Of a stretch of 64,000 nt of DNA, positions 26,208 to 34,735 are shown piece by piece; the first letter of the stretch is position 1, and each line of letters opens with the position of its first letter. Source of the stretch: Natronococcus sp. AD-5 (lineage in GTDB: Archaea > Halobacteriota > Halobacteria > Halobacteriales > Natrialbaceae); contig NZ_CP132294.1 in assembly GCF_030734285.1 (NCBI RefSeq), positions 3,720,001-3,784,000 on the forward strand. The letters are read 5' to 3'. A model generated the notes under the pieces. The model saw nothing but the letters and a program-made list of their open reading frames with translations, was not told where the DNA came from and searched no databases. Made by a program: the position numbers and the translations under genes.

Positions 26208-26717
26208 TTATCTTGATCGGACATCACTAGCGATTGTCTCGAGTGCCTCGTATTCTCGCTGAGAATACGCGATCACACGTGAATCAGTGACTGACGAGGG
26301 TTCATAGTTCCAGACCGCTTGACAGACGAGTTCTGCTCCTTTTCGAAAGTCGAATCCGGCGGCACCAGTTCCCGGGATCGGAATGACGATCGACTCACAA
26401 CCCAACTCGTCCGCTTTTTGGAGTGATTTCTGCGTCGCAGATCGAATACTCTCTGTAGTTGCCCGACCGTCGCCGTAATGGGGCATCGCAGCCGCGTGGA
26501 TAACGTGGTCGGCGTCGAGGTCGTACGCGTCGGTCACGGCGACGCCGCCGAGATCGACGGGGCCGTTCTCCATCGCCTCTTGGTTGATCGGGCCGTTCGC
26601 GTTTCGTCGCAACGATCCGGCGACGCCGCTTCCCATGCGGAGGCTGGTTCCCGCTGCGTTCACGAGGGCGTCGGCCGTCTGGTTCGCAATATCTCCTCGG
26701 ATAATCGTGAACTCCAT
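26208..26717 (-). CDS. Macro domain protein (ADP-ribose-binding/deacylase type)
   Basis: This 169-aa single-domain protein has the macrodomain landmarks: FTIIRGDIANQTADALVNAAGTSL, GSGVAGSLRRNANGPINQEA, HVIHAAAMPHYGDG, and SIVIPIPGTGAAGFDFRKGA for ADP-ribose phosphate binding. It resembles archaeal Af1521/MacroD-like proteins that bind or hydrolyse ADP-ribose derivatives. A Nudix hydrolase (30816) and an ADP-ribosylglycohydrolase remnant (31335) in the same accessory element hint at ADP-ribose metabolism. Confidence 0.9.
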   Translation of the reverse strand: MEFTIIRGDIANQTADALVNAAGTSLRMGSGVAGSLRRNANGPINQEAMENGPVDLGGVAVTDAYDLDADHVIHAAAMPHYGDGRATTESIRSATQKSLQKADELGCESIVIPIPGTGAAGFDFRKGAELVCQAVWNYEPSSVTDSRVIAYSQREYEALETIASDVRSR

Positions 26718-26832
26718 ACGTGTCGGTTCGTCGTCCCGTCTCTAAAATCCATTCGAGCATCGAGCAGCTGTCTCGTACGCAGTTCCCTTACCGCGGCCTA
26801 CGTTTCGAAACTGCTTTTTCTCACCTTCCGAA

Positions 26833-28197
26833 ATGTGCGCCGTGAACGAGGATCGAGTCCAGTTCTGGTCCCTCTATCTCACCCGTTTTGCAGAGGGATT
26901 CGGATTTATTACACTGATCACGCTGCTGCCGTACTACATCAACACGCTCGACCCGACCGACACCACGATTCTCGGCTTGACGATTAGCGCTGGTCTGATC
27001 GTCGGGCTGTATACGTCGGGATTTACCCTCGCCCAGACGATCGCCGTCGTTCCGATAGCCTGGGCGGGCGACCGTTTCGATAAGCGATGGGTCTTACTTG
27101 CCGTTCTCGGCGTCGGAATCGCCGTTTATGGGCTGTTTCCGATCGTCGATTCGAGCGGCTCGTTTATCGCCATTCGAGCGTTGCAGGGGATCGCCGTCAC
27201 CGGGTCCGGATTGATGTCGCTGTCGTTAGTCGGGCAGATCGCCGACGCTGGGACGCGAGCGAACTACATCGGCAAGGCGAACGCGGCGAGCTTCGCGGCG
27301 TCGATCGTAGGGAGCCTCAGCGCGGGAACACTGTACGAAGCGTTCGGCTTCGGACCGATCTTTGCGATCATCGTCTGCATCATGTTCGTCGCGTGGCTCG
27401 GTACGGTCCGCTACCTCGACCCTGACGAGACGCGTATTATCGGGTTTCCGTTCACCGATCTCGCACTCAATCGCCGAATCCTCACGCTGTCGTCGTTTCG
27501 ATTCCAGTACGCGTTTTCCGTGACACTGGTTCGAACGTGGGTCCCGATCTTTGCCGGCGTCTCCGCGGCCCAAGGAGGGCTCGCCTACGGTGGACTTGCA
27601 GTCGCGCTGACGGTCGTCGCCGAGAAATTCACCAACATGTGTTGTCAGCCGTTCACCGGACGACTCTCGGACAGCTACGGCCGAGCGTTGTTCGTGTTCG
27701 CTGGCGGAGGGGCGTACGGCTTGATTGCAATACTCGTTCCTTTTTCGCCGGCGATCGGGGCCGGGATCGGGTTACCATCCGAACTGGTCCTCGGGGTGCC
27801 GGTGACTCTCGCCGGTGCGACGCTTCCTACGTGGCTCCCGCTTGATACGATTCCCGATCAGCTCACGCTGTTCGGCGACGTCTCTCCGGCGTTTCTTCCG
27901 TTAGTTGCCCTCTCCGGATTACTGGGTGTGGCGGACAGTTTCCGCGAACCGGCGAGCATGGCGTTGTTTGCCGACGAGGGTACTGACGAAGGCGGTGTTG
28001 CGTCGAGCTTCGGCATTCGAGAACTCATTTGGCGACCGGGGAGCGTTATCGCTCCCTTGCTGGGCGGCTGGCTCATGTATGAGGTTGGAATGGCGTCGGT
28101 CTTCTACGTCGGCGGTGCGTTCGCACTAACCGGCGTCGGATCGTTCCTCACGGTTCTGGTCTGGTTCCACGGAACAGATGCGCTCACCGAGTGGTGA
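26833..28197 (+). CDS. Major facilitator superfamily transporter
   Basis: This 454-aa protein has about 12 membrane helices. The MFS loop 2-3 signature is visible as AGDRFDKRWVLLAVLG (about 76-91), and a second-half equivalent is TGRLSDSYGRALFVFAGG. SFGIRELIWRPGSVIAPLLGG forms a late helix pair. Substrate unknown; MFS drug or metabolite efflux is possible. ATG 26833 (MCAVNEDRVQFWSLYLTRF) fits the usual short N-terminus. It is divergent from the macro-domain gene. Confidence 0.9.
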   Translation: MCAVNEDRVQFWSLYLTRFAEGFGFITLITLLPYYINTLDPTDTTILGLTISAGLIVGLYTSGFTLAQTIAVVPIAWAGDRFDKRWVLLAVLGVGIAVYGLFPIVDSSGSFIAIRALQGIAVTGSGLMSLSLVGQIADAGTRANYIGKANAASFAASIVGSLSAGTLYEAFGFGPIFAIIVCIMFVAWLGTVRYLDPDETRIIGFPFTDLALNRRILTLSSFRFQYAFSVTLVRTWVPIFAGVSAAQGGLAYGGLAVALTVVAEKFTNMCCQPFTGRLSDSYGRALFVFAGGGAYGLIAILVPFSPAIGAGIGLPSELVLGVPVTLAGATLPTWLPLDTIPDQLTLFGDVSPAFLPLVALSGLLGVADSFREPASMALFADEGTDEGGVASSFGIRELIWRPGSVIAPLLGGWLMYEVGMASVFYVGGAFALTGVGSFLTVLVWFHGTDALTEW

Positions 28198-28449
28198 CGC
28201 ACGGAAGGGCCAATGGATATGTAGAATATTCAAATATTTGGTTGCGCTTCCAAAGCGCTTCGGGGATGCGTGCCTCTGACGCCAATTTTCTCCGTACTTT
28301 CTGACCCTCCAATTGAAGGTCGAGTTTCCGACTATATTTATATCTTTGTCAGTTTCACTAAGGGTACGGGACGACTGTACGGGTCCAGCGTAGCAGCCTC
28401 AACTGAGGTGCAGAAAAGTAGTTAGGAGAGAAGATGGTGAGTTCCGACT

Positions 28450-28692
28450 ATGAGAGCGGAGACCGAACTGAGCGTCCGCACAGCCTCTTCTGTCCAAGAG
28501 GCGATCGACGCGATCGTTCAAGCGTTCGATTACCCCGAACGGCTCTCGGTGGAATACGCCTCTGCTGATGGCAGGAAAGCGACCACGATCGAAATCGAAC
28601 GGGACGAGAGAATCGAGAAATTCGAACTGGAGTTCCGGGCGAACGAACCGAACGAAAACCCCGTGCTGAAGCGGCTCACCGAAGATCAGTAG
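28450..28692 (+). CDS. Hypothetical 80-aa acidic protein
   Basis: MRAETELSVRTASSVQEAID opens an alpha-beta protein (IVQAFDYPERLSVEYASAD, TTIEIERDERIEKFELEF). No cysteine, membrane segment or known motif is recognised. The frame is well formed, and it converges with the next gene, ending 5 bp from it. The 250 bp upstream contain an AT-rich promoter-like stretch (ctatatttatatctttgtc at 28332). Confidence 0.55.
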   Translation: MRAETELSVRTASSVQEAIDAIVQAFDYPERLSVEYASADGRKATTIEIERDERIEKFELEFRANEPNENPVLKRLTEDQ

Positions 28693-28697
28693 TTGCC

Positions 28698-29357
28698 CTA
28701 CCGGCCGATATTCCGCGCTCGGTGGTAGTCGAGTCGAAGCTCGCCGGTCGCCGTCTGTTCGACCCGTACGACTCCATCAACCAGGTTCTCTAATGCGGTC
28801 ATCGTCGGTTCGCTGTGCTCCGTATACTCGACGCTAAAGACCGTGAGACAAGAATGGGACCGCTGGTGTTCGATTACGTTTTCGAGCACGTTACGGACTC
28901 CTTCGACAGGAGAGTCGTCGAGAATCGGCGTCAACGATCGAAGGACCACGTGCGTTTTCGGGCACGTTTTGGAGAACGATTCTTCGAGATCCCAGAGAGC
29001 GAGCGTGACTTGCGTCAGGTCTCCCGAACGGGGAAGCGAAATAGTGGGATTTTCTTGGTAGAGGGCTTCGAGGTGCTCGTCAGCAGTCGTATCGATAATC
29101 CCGAGGCGGTGGTCTGCTGTTGCTGCCACCTGCTGTTCCTGTCGAATCGTCTCTTCCGCAGTGACCGACGAGGTGATAATAACTCGACAGTCTTTCCCGT
29201 CTGCGTATCGGTTCGTGATGTGCAGCGGAAGGGCATATTCGGTAAGCGGTGCCGGCTTTGCGATACAGAGCGCTGATCCCTCCGGAACGGTCTCGGGAAC
29301 CCCTTCTAAATCGATGAGCGCTTCGTTCGTTCGGGTATTCGGCTGAGAGTGATTCAT
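28698..29357 (-). CDS. KaiC/RecA-fold-like protein without P-loop (DUF7504-like)
   Basis: This 219-aa protein alternates strands and helices in a RecA-like order: GSALCIAKPAPLTEYALPLHI replaces the Walker A region, CRVIITSSVTAEETIRQ follows, LRSLTPILDDSPVEGVRNVLE corresponds to a Walker B-like segment, and CLTVFSVEYTEHSEPTMTALENLVDGVVRVE ends the core. Haloarchaea encode many such KaiC-like proteins lacking ATP-binding residues. Function unknown. It is divergent from nothing close; a small zinc-finger gene lies just upstream on the same strand. Confidence 0.65.
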   Translation of the reverse strand: MNHSQPNTRTNEALIDLEGVPETVPEGSALCIAKPAPLTEYALPLHITNRYADGKDCRVIITSSVTAEETIRQEQQVAATADHRLGIIDTTADEHLEALYQENPTISLPRSGDLTQVTLALWDLEESFSKTCPKTHVVLRSLTPILDDSPVEGVRNVLENVIEHQRSHSCLTVFSVEYTEHSEPTMTALENLVDGVVRVEQTATGELRLDYHRARNIGR

Positions 29358-29413
29358 AAATGGTTAAGTCTGTGATTTCATTCGGTAGCGGGCGCTCACA
29401 ATCCCGTGCTGCG

Positions 29414-29590
29414 TCACTTCAAGGTGGCGAGCGTTCGTTCAGGATAGTGACGTTCACCGCAGATTCGACATTCAGCGACGAGAACGGAGGACTCCGTTTC
29501 GACGTTTATCCCCAGCTTGTGGGGCTCAATCGTTACTTCTCGGAGGTCGCCGCCACACGCCGAACACGGGAGGTCGAATTCTGATGTCAT
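29414..29590 (-). CDS. Small zinc-finger protein (58 aa, CxxC...CxxC)
   Basis: ATG 29590 gives MTSEFDLPCSACGGDLREVT, a middle hydrophobic stretch, then AECRICGERHYPERTLATLK. The two pairs C9/C12 and C41/C44 form a zinc-ribbon-like site as in the abundant haloarchaeal CPxCG micro-proteins. It lies 56 bp upstream of the KaiC-like gene and may be co-transcribed. The conserved cysteine spacing is the main evidence. Confidence 0.7.
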   Translation of the reverse strand: MTSEFDLPCSACGGDLREVTIEPHKLGINVETESSVLVAECRICGERHYPERTLATLK

Positions 29591-29829
29591 ACGTTCACCT
29601 CTCCGGCCTCACGCCTTCGGGGATGGTGATCGTCCGAAGCGCGTTCACTATCCAAAACGCGGTGCGATCGAATCGATCACCACCGGCGAATAACGCCCGA
29701 ACGGGCGTACGAATGAAGTGAGACCGCAGTCGAAGTCAGATTGATATTTTACCCTTGTGGATAAATATGTTTCCCCTGCTCAACGTTTGACGCCGCTACT
29801 ATTCGTATTTGTGAACGTACTGACCGAAA

Positions 29830-30120
29830 TTACTGGTGCATCTCGGAGAGGGAGTTCCGAACGACGTCCACAGCTGTTTCAGGATCGAATTCACCACGAG
29901 TCGCGGAGACTAAACTGATCTCTGCGTCAGAAACCGGAATCCAGACCTGAACGAATCCCTGCGCTCCCGAGAGGTACTCGACTCGTGACACCGGTTTTTG
30001 CCAGAGTTCAGCTTCGGTTCCGGTGTACCCAGGATGGATCCCCTGTGGAATTTCGCGCGTCGTTTCCAGCCGAAAGTGCTCGTCTTCTTCGAGAATCTCA
30101 GTCACATCGCCCGAAATCAC
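29830..30120 (-). CDS. Hypothetical protein, N-terminus uncertain
   Basis: A 96-aa frame starts at GTG 30120 (VISGDVTEILEEDEHFRLET, with H before it). The same frame stays open upstream to 30348 with coding-like sequence (FYHNPLTDDVNSGIITAPLD, then QQERIFEDVSKLVPARDIET) but no ATG, GTG or TTG. The upstream part overlaps the end of the previous gene. Either the true start is non-canonical or the gene lost its 5' end. The product has no recognised domain; YLSGAQGFVQVWIPVSDAEISL suggests a beta-sheet core. Confidence 0.5.
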   Translation of the reverse strand: MISGDVTEILEEDEHFRLETTREIPQGIHPGYTGTEAELWQKPVSRVEYLSGAQGFVQVWIPVSDAEISLVSATRGEFDPETAVDVVRNSLSEMHQ

Positions 30121-30340
30121 GTGACGTTCCGCCTCCTCGCGGAGGTCCGTTCGGAGCGTTCGCGTGGCGTTTAGGACGAACGTTTCGATGTCTCTCGCCG
30201 GGACAAGTTTAGAAACGTCTTCGAAAATCCGTTCCTGCTGATCGAGAGGGGCGGTGATGATCCCGGAGTTGACATCATCTGTTAACGGATTGTGGTAGAA
30301 TCCGATGTTCGCTCTCGGGCCGCTACCGGGAAGATAGGAA

Positions 30341-30685
30341 TCAGGAATCTACGATGAGTACTCCGAGATCTCCCTCCGCATACTCGTCGTACAGTCGCTG
30401 GAGAACCCGCTTGAGTCGGGGCATATCCGATTCCTGCGGTGAGATCGAGATGAGCCAGCGGAGCGTTTTCTGATCGGGATCGTCATCCTTGTAAAAGAAA
30501 CGATGTTCCTGGTAGTCTTCCAGGGCGATCCACCCGAGGTAGTCAACGGGCCCGTTATTGGCGACGAGCACTTCTTCGGCGTGTCGGGCTCTCGCGTCGG
30601 GGTATTGTTCGCACACGACCTCGGTAAACCGTTCCACCTGTATTTCGGGATCGACGTCGAAATCGAGTTGCAGTTCGCTAGTCAT
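30341..30685 (-). CDS. Hypothetical 114-aa protein
   Basis: MTSELQLDFDVDPEIQVERF opens an alpha-beta protein with the central strands VLVANNGPVDYLGWIALEDY and LRWLISISPQESDMPRLKRVLQRLYDEY, ending LGVLIVDS. No motif is recognised. It precedes the uncertain gene at 30120 on the same strand and follows the Nudix gene by about 130 bp. Confidence 0.6.
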   Translation of the reverse strand: MTSELQLDFDVDPEIQVERFTEVVCEQYPDARARHAEEVLVANNGPVDYLGWIALEDYQEHRFFYKDDDPDQKTLRWLISISPQESDMPRLKRVLQRLYDEYAEGDLGVLIVDS

Positions 30686-30815
30686 GGATGGGCAGTCCGG
30701 CGGCTAACGGTTGCGAACAGCTAGAAGCCGGTGGACCTCTCGGTTAACACCGAAGAGTCTATCGTAAAATAGCCATCGATCTCAAACAGATGTGGGATGG
30801 GATGCTCGACAGAAC

Positions 30816-31250
30816 TCATTCACTTTTCAGTTCGAGCGTATCGGCAACGATCCGTTCGTGATCAAACCCCATCGAAGGTAGGTTGTCGGAGTCGAATACT
30901 TCGACTGCTCGGGCCTCTTCGAGCGGCTGCGGATCTTCATCATTTACCGCCGCACAGCGAAACGCCGCGCTAACATTGCCTCTCGGATCTCGACCGGGTT
31001 CGTCGTAGAGCCCGACGAATTGCTCGGCGACGACAGTGAGACCGATCTCTTCAGCAATCTCGCGTTCACAGGCGGTTCGAGCGGTTTCACCTCGCTCGAC
31101 GAGCCCGCCGGGTAACACCCACTGTCCCGCGTACGGTTCGTGATCGCGTTGTATGAGAACGACCTGGCCGTCTACGAGAACGACGCCGTCGGTAGCTAAC
31201 ACTCGTAGTCGTTCGGGATCCATGTCCGATGGTACGAGTACGACCTCCAT
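30816..31250 (-). CDS. Nudix hydrolase
   Basis: This protein has 144 aa from ATG 31250, or 135 aa from ATG 31223 (MDPERLRVLATDGVV), which may be the better start. The Nudix box GGLVERGETARTACEREIAEEIG contains the required G-x5-E-x7-REUxEExGU pattern and is intact. VDGQVVLIQRDHEPYAGQWVLPGG precedes it. The type resembles ADP-ribose or NTP pyrophosphatases (QWVLPGG). Substrate not determined. Confidence 0.9.
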   Translation of the reverse strand: MEVVLVPSDMDPERLRVLATDGVVLVDGQVVLIQRDHEPYAGQWVLPGGLVERGETARTACEREIAEEIGLTVVAEQFVGLYDEPGRDPRGNVSAAFRCAAVNDEDPQPLEEARAVEVFDSDNLPSMGFDHERIVADTLELKSE

Positions 31251-31334
31251 CAGATCGAACGCTCAGTAGTCGAATCGCCATGTCTAATTCGACTCGACGC
31301 TTCCGCTGATTCACGGAGGATCGAGGGTACGTAG

Positions 31335-31590
31335 CTACTGAGCAAATCGTTCCAATTCAACCCAGTGCTCTATCGACGTCAACCACCGATCGGGAAATTC
31401 TGTTGCCCCGAACCGCGTACCGGCGACCGTTCCTGTGACGGCACCGATCGTATCCGCGTCACTACCTTCGTTGACGGCACCGACGATTGCATCCTTCATA
31501 TCGTCGCATACCAGCGCGTAACAGAGCGCCGTTCGAACCGTCTCAATGGCGTCGTTCAACAGATTCGGGACATCAATGCGGGAATCTACT
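31335..31590 (-). pseudogene. ADP-ribosylglycohydrolase (DraG) C-terminal remnant
   Basis: The only recognisable piece is DADTIGAVTGTVAGTRFGAT followed by EFPDRWL, the conserved metal-binding C-terminal motif of DraG-type hydrolases. A full gene is about 300 aa; here roughly 80 codons remain. The frame is blocked upstream by TAA about 31594-31592, and no good start exists (a TTG at 31559). It removes ADP-ribose from proteins when intact. It lies between the Nudix gene and a frameshifted amphi-Trp gene. Confidence 0.75.
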
Positions 31591-31627
31591 GGAAGTTAAA
31601 TTGCGCTGGTCGAGGTAGCAGGGACCG

Positions 31628-31868
31628 ATGCCCGAAGAAGAACTTTTCAAAACAGAGGAATCACATAGCCGAGCCGAGATCGCGGAAGCACCCGTCTCCG
31701 CTGCCGAACAGATCGAGACGGGCTCTGTCCACCTGGACAGTGGCTCGGAGGAACAACGAGTTACGATTCCCGAAAACCCGCTATTCGAAGTCGAACTCGA
31801 ACGGCTTACGGATTCGGAAACTGGAGGAGCGGTACGAACTAGAATACGAAATTAGGTGGACCGAGTAA
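31628..31868 (+). pseudogene. Amphi-Trp domain protein, frameshifted near the 3' end
   Basis: ATG 31628 gives MPEEELFKTEESHSRAEIAE with AEQIETGSVHLDSGSEEQ, typical of small haloarchaeal amphi-Trp proteins. After ERLTDSETGG the frame changes to a nonsense ending. The expected C-terminus ERYELEYEIRWTE is present in another frame ending at TAA 31866-31868. One missing or extra base near 31820-31832 explains it. The family function is unknown. Confidence 0.75.
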
Positions 31869-31958
31869 CATAGTGAAGTCGTTCTCGACTAGCCTGGCCG
31901 TCAACGCTTCTACACAGGCCGTTCGGAGCGGACCGATCTCTCCACTTAGTTCAACAGC

Positions 31959-32550
31959 TTAGAATACGAATCGTTCGACGAGTCGGCCGAGGATTCCGGG
32001 ACGCTTCGATTCGTGGGTGTGGACGCCGAGTGCGGGGATCTGTACGGCGTCGATGACCTGGTCGCTCATGCTGTCCCGGAGTTCGTGGCTGAGTCGATAG
32101 TTTCGGCTCAGCACCAGGAACTCGGCGGACTCTGCGATGGCGATTAGCTCTTCGACCGATCCGTCGGTTTCGACGATCTCCGTCGTGACAGGTGCCGAGC
32201 AGAGTTCGACCAACTCGCTGTGGTAGTCGTCGACATCTGCTTGAAATCGATTGCCGCCGAGTCCTCGACGGCGTACACTAGCCTGACCGTCGCACCCAGT
32301 TCGCTGGCGAGTGCATCAGCGATGCGGTCCTTCGAGGGATCGCAGAGACTCTGGTCAGTGAGGACCGTGATCTCCGAAACGCCGTCGAACGCACGATCCA
32401 CGACGAGGAGCACGTCGTGCGGCGCATGCCGGAGGATCCACTCGATCGGACTGCCGATGAACTGGTACCCAAGTCGGCCGGGGTGGCGTTCCAGACTGGA
32501 AAAACACGGAACATCAATAATGTATGTTTTGGCGGCGTGACGACACCTTT
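31959..32550 (-). pseudogene. Universal stress protein-domain remnant, frameshifted
   Basis: The 5' part (PIEWILRHAPHDVLLVVDRA, ITVLTDQSLCDPSKDRIADA, ELGATVRLVYAVEDSAAIDFKQ) and the 3' part (VELCSAPVTTEIVETDGSVE, AESAEFLVLSRNYRLSHELR, ending near ERFVF) are in different frames, joined around 32215-32240. Upstream there is a stop and no start codon. The first segment (YIIDVPCFSSLE) resembles the C-terminal region of transporters fused to USP domains, so it is probably the tail of a truncated transporter-USP gene. Confidence 0.7.
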
Positions 32551-32576
32551 ATTCGAGTCTCCCCGAACCCGCCAGC

Positions 32577-33557
32577 ATGAGCACCGGTGAGCAAACGCGA
32601 GAGGAGTCTGTACAGGATACGTCACCACCGGGCGACTCCAGGTCTGGTGAGTCGATTCGAGAAGCCGTCGAGCAATCACGAAGTGGCGCTCCGGCGGCCG
32701 GTGCCGTCGTCCGCGACCGGTTTTCGTCGGACGAAATCTTTCACCGGATCGTCGCTGCAGCAGACGAGGAAATTACGACTGGCACACGAGAGTTGTTCTT
32801 CAGCGCGTTAGCCGCGGGATTTGCGATTACGCTCACGTTCATGCTCTATGCGTCTCTGACGGACGCGACCGACGGTGCGCCAATTGCGAGTGCGTTACTC
32901 TATCCTCTCGGATTCGTATACATCATTCTCGGCGATTACCAGTTGTACACCGAGAATACACTGCCACCGGTCGCACTCGTTCTTGAGCGGTTAGCGAGCA
33001 TTCCAGCGTTGTTCACCGTCTGGACGATCGTCTTGATCGGAAACCTCGTTGGAGGGACGCTGGGAGCACTTCTCCTCGCATCAACGGGTGTGTTTTCACA
33101 AGAAGTGATGGCAACAGCAGTCGGAATCGCGCAGAGCGGCGTTGCAACGGCGTGGTGGGACCTGTTCTTCAAGGGAATCTTTGCGGGCCTCATCGTTGCA
33201 GGGGTCGTCTGGCTCGATTATGCTTCGCAGGATACAACCTCACGTCTGTTGTTGATTTACATCGCATTCCTTGCTATTCCACTTGGAAATCTCTTCCACG
33301 TCGTCGTGTCTGCCACAGAAGCGATGTTTCTCCTCTTCCGCGGTGAATTGGCACTCGCTACGGGCGCGTTCGAATTCGTTCTTCCTGTTCTCCTCGGGAA
33401 TACGATCGGTGGCGTGTTGCTCGTGACCGTCGTCAACTACTTCCAGGCAGTCGAACGCAAATACCAGGAACAAAACTACCAGCTTTCGGTTCGAGAAATG
33501 CTTTTCGGGAAACACGTCGGTGGAGACTACGCCCCACCAGAAACGAGCGACGACTAA
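32577..33557 (+). CDS. Formate/nitrite transporter (FNT) family protein
   Basis: This 326-aa protein has a hydrophilic N-terminal tail of about 70 residues (rich in Ser, Glu) and six or seven membrane helices. FNT-like features are DEEITTGTRELFFSALAAGFAI for helix 1, LGDYQLYTENTLPPVALVLE, and IVLIGNLVGGTLGALLLA; TAWWDLFFKGIFAGLIVAGVVWL and GNTIGGVLLVTVVNYFQA carry the later repeats. FNT channels are pentamers for formate, nitrite or hydrosulfide. It is intact although the surrounding genes are broken. Confidence 0.9.
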   Translation: MSTGEQTREESVQDTSPPGDSRSGESIREAVEQSRSGAPAAGAVVRDRFSSDEIFHRIVAAADEEITTGTRELFFSALAAGFAITLTFMLYASLTDATDGAPIASALLYPLGFVYIILGDYQLYTENTLPPVALVLERLASIPALFTVWTIVLIGNLVGGTLGALLLASTGVFSQEVMATAVGIAQSGVATAWWDLFFKGIFAGLIVAGVVWLDYASQDTTSRLLLIYIAFLAIPLGNLFHVVVSATEAMFLLFRGELALATGAFEFVLPVLLGNTIGGVLLVTVVNYFQAVERKYQEQNYQLSVREMLFGKHVGGDYAPPETSDD

Positions 33558-33930
33558 TTCCTTTCGATGGCACCGTTAGTTTCGAAGAACCCCTACTAAA
33601 CTTCGGATTCTGTCTGCGATTCGTCGGCTATACAAGTTGCTGTTCCACACGGTCGGAAAAGAACGCTTGACAGCAATAAATGAGTTACTTGATCCGACAA
33701 ATGAGTCTTTAGCCAGTAAGTGTCGGACGAATACAAGCTAAAACGGTTAGATTTGGACGGGATTCGGAGAACCCAAATCGCTACTGAAATTGTATTTCCC
33801 GTTATCTGGATCCGCCCGAATTATATTCGTCTGACAAATCTGTGTGGAACGACCGATCACTACAGGCGCGTTTTTCGCGGACGCCGAGTGAATAACAACC
33901 CTTAATCGTGGCCGACAAAGACATGTACGT

Positions 33931-34005
33931 AGCGGGATGGGATAGCCAGGAGATTCCGGCGGGCTCATAACCCGCAGATCGATAGTTCAAATCTATCTCC
34001 CGCTA
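33931..34005 (+). tRNA. Initiator tRNA-Met (CAT)
   Basis: AGCGGGA (33931-33937) pairs with TCCCGCT (33998-34004), discriminator A. A1:U72 and the anticodon stem with three G:C pairs (GCGGG-CTCATAA-CCCGC) identify an archaeal initiator. The T arm is GATAG-TTCAAAT-CTATC. It sits inside the accessory region, bordered by 370 bp of unassigned sequence (33558-33930) and a CBS-domain fragment, so it may be an extra copy of a normally single gene. Confidence 0.92.
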
Positions 34006-34069
34006 TTTCTTCGCGGACTTTCTTACAGACTGTCGCCAGCAGTGTTTCGGTTGAATTGGAGAAGAGTAG

Positions 34070-34264
34070 TTGCCAGTGAAGATGATGAGCGTCGATTATG
34101 AAACCGACGAACGAAAACACAACGTTCGCCGAGTTCCGGTCGTTGACGAGAATGGAAGCGTGGCTGGGATCGTGACTCTCGACGATCTCGTCGCAACCAT
34201 CGGCGAACAACAGGACAACGTCGCAGAGACCATCGAAGCTCAGTCACTCGAGTACAGCCCGTAG
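34070..34264 (+). pseudogene. CBS domain protein remnant
   Basis: A 64-codon frame includes MSVDYETDERKHNVRRVPVV then DENGSVAGIVTLDDLVATIG, clearly the second half of a CBS motif. Between DYET and HNVRRVPV the normal helix of a complete CBS module is missing, which suggests an internal deletion. The tail (EQQDNVAETIEAQSLEYSP) is typical of haloarchaeal CBS proteins. It starts 65 bp after the initiator tRNA. Confidence 0.65.
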
Positions 34265-34410
34265 AAGGGACATCCGTTCCCAGGGCAGGACAAGAACCAG
34301 AATGATTTGACTGAAAGACTGTGCACATTACGCACAAGAAATCATGCCGAGATCTCCATATTATCGAGTGAACCGGTGAGAATAAGTGCCCGGCTCGATA
34401 GATCCTTCAT

Positions 34411-34596
34411 ATAGGTTTTGGTAGCTACGACGAGTCCGAGCAACAGCAACAAGACGTGGGTGACGAAGACGACGAGGATGCTGCGGTGAACGTCCACGAA
34501 AACGAGTACGAGGGAGATATGACGGTCGAAACAGGCGGCTCAACCGACGACCTCCTTGGCCAACTTCAGGACATCAAAGAAAACAAAGAGGAGTAA
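34411..34596 (+). pseudogene. DUF5786-like small protein with ATA in place of ATG
   Basis: The frame reads (I)GFGSYDESEQQQQDVGDEDD then NVHENEYEGDMTVETGG and a Leu/Asp tail ending DIKENKEE, the pattern of the haloarchaeal DUF5786 family, which normally starts MGFGSYDESEQ. The expected initiator is ATA at 34411-34413, so the gene is probably inactive or starts later (GTG within EQQQQDVG). The rest of the frame is intact. Confidence 0.65.
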
Positions 34597-34735
34597 CAAT
34601 ACGACACTTTAGCTCCACTCACCAGCCCGATGACGCCATTTGGGTGAGGGATGAAAGGTGACTTTCAGAGTCCACTGCGAACTTTCGAAGGTTGGTTCCC
34701 GTACTACTACTCGTCAAAACGGTGCACAAGGCAAT

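Noticed and set aside
33558-33930. Gap between FNT gene and initiator tRNA with short frames at 33720
   Set aside because: No similarity to a known family or coding bias; nothing assigned.
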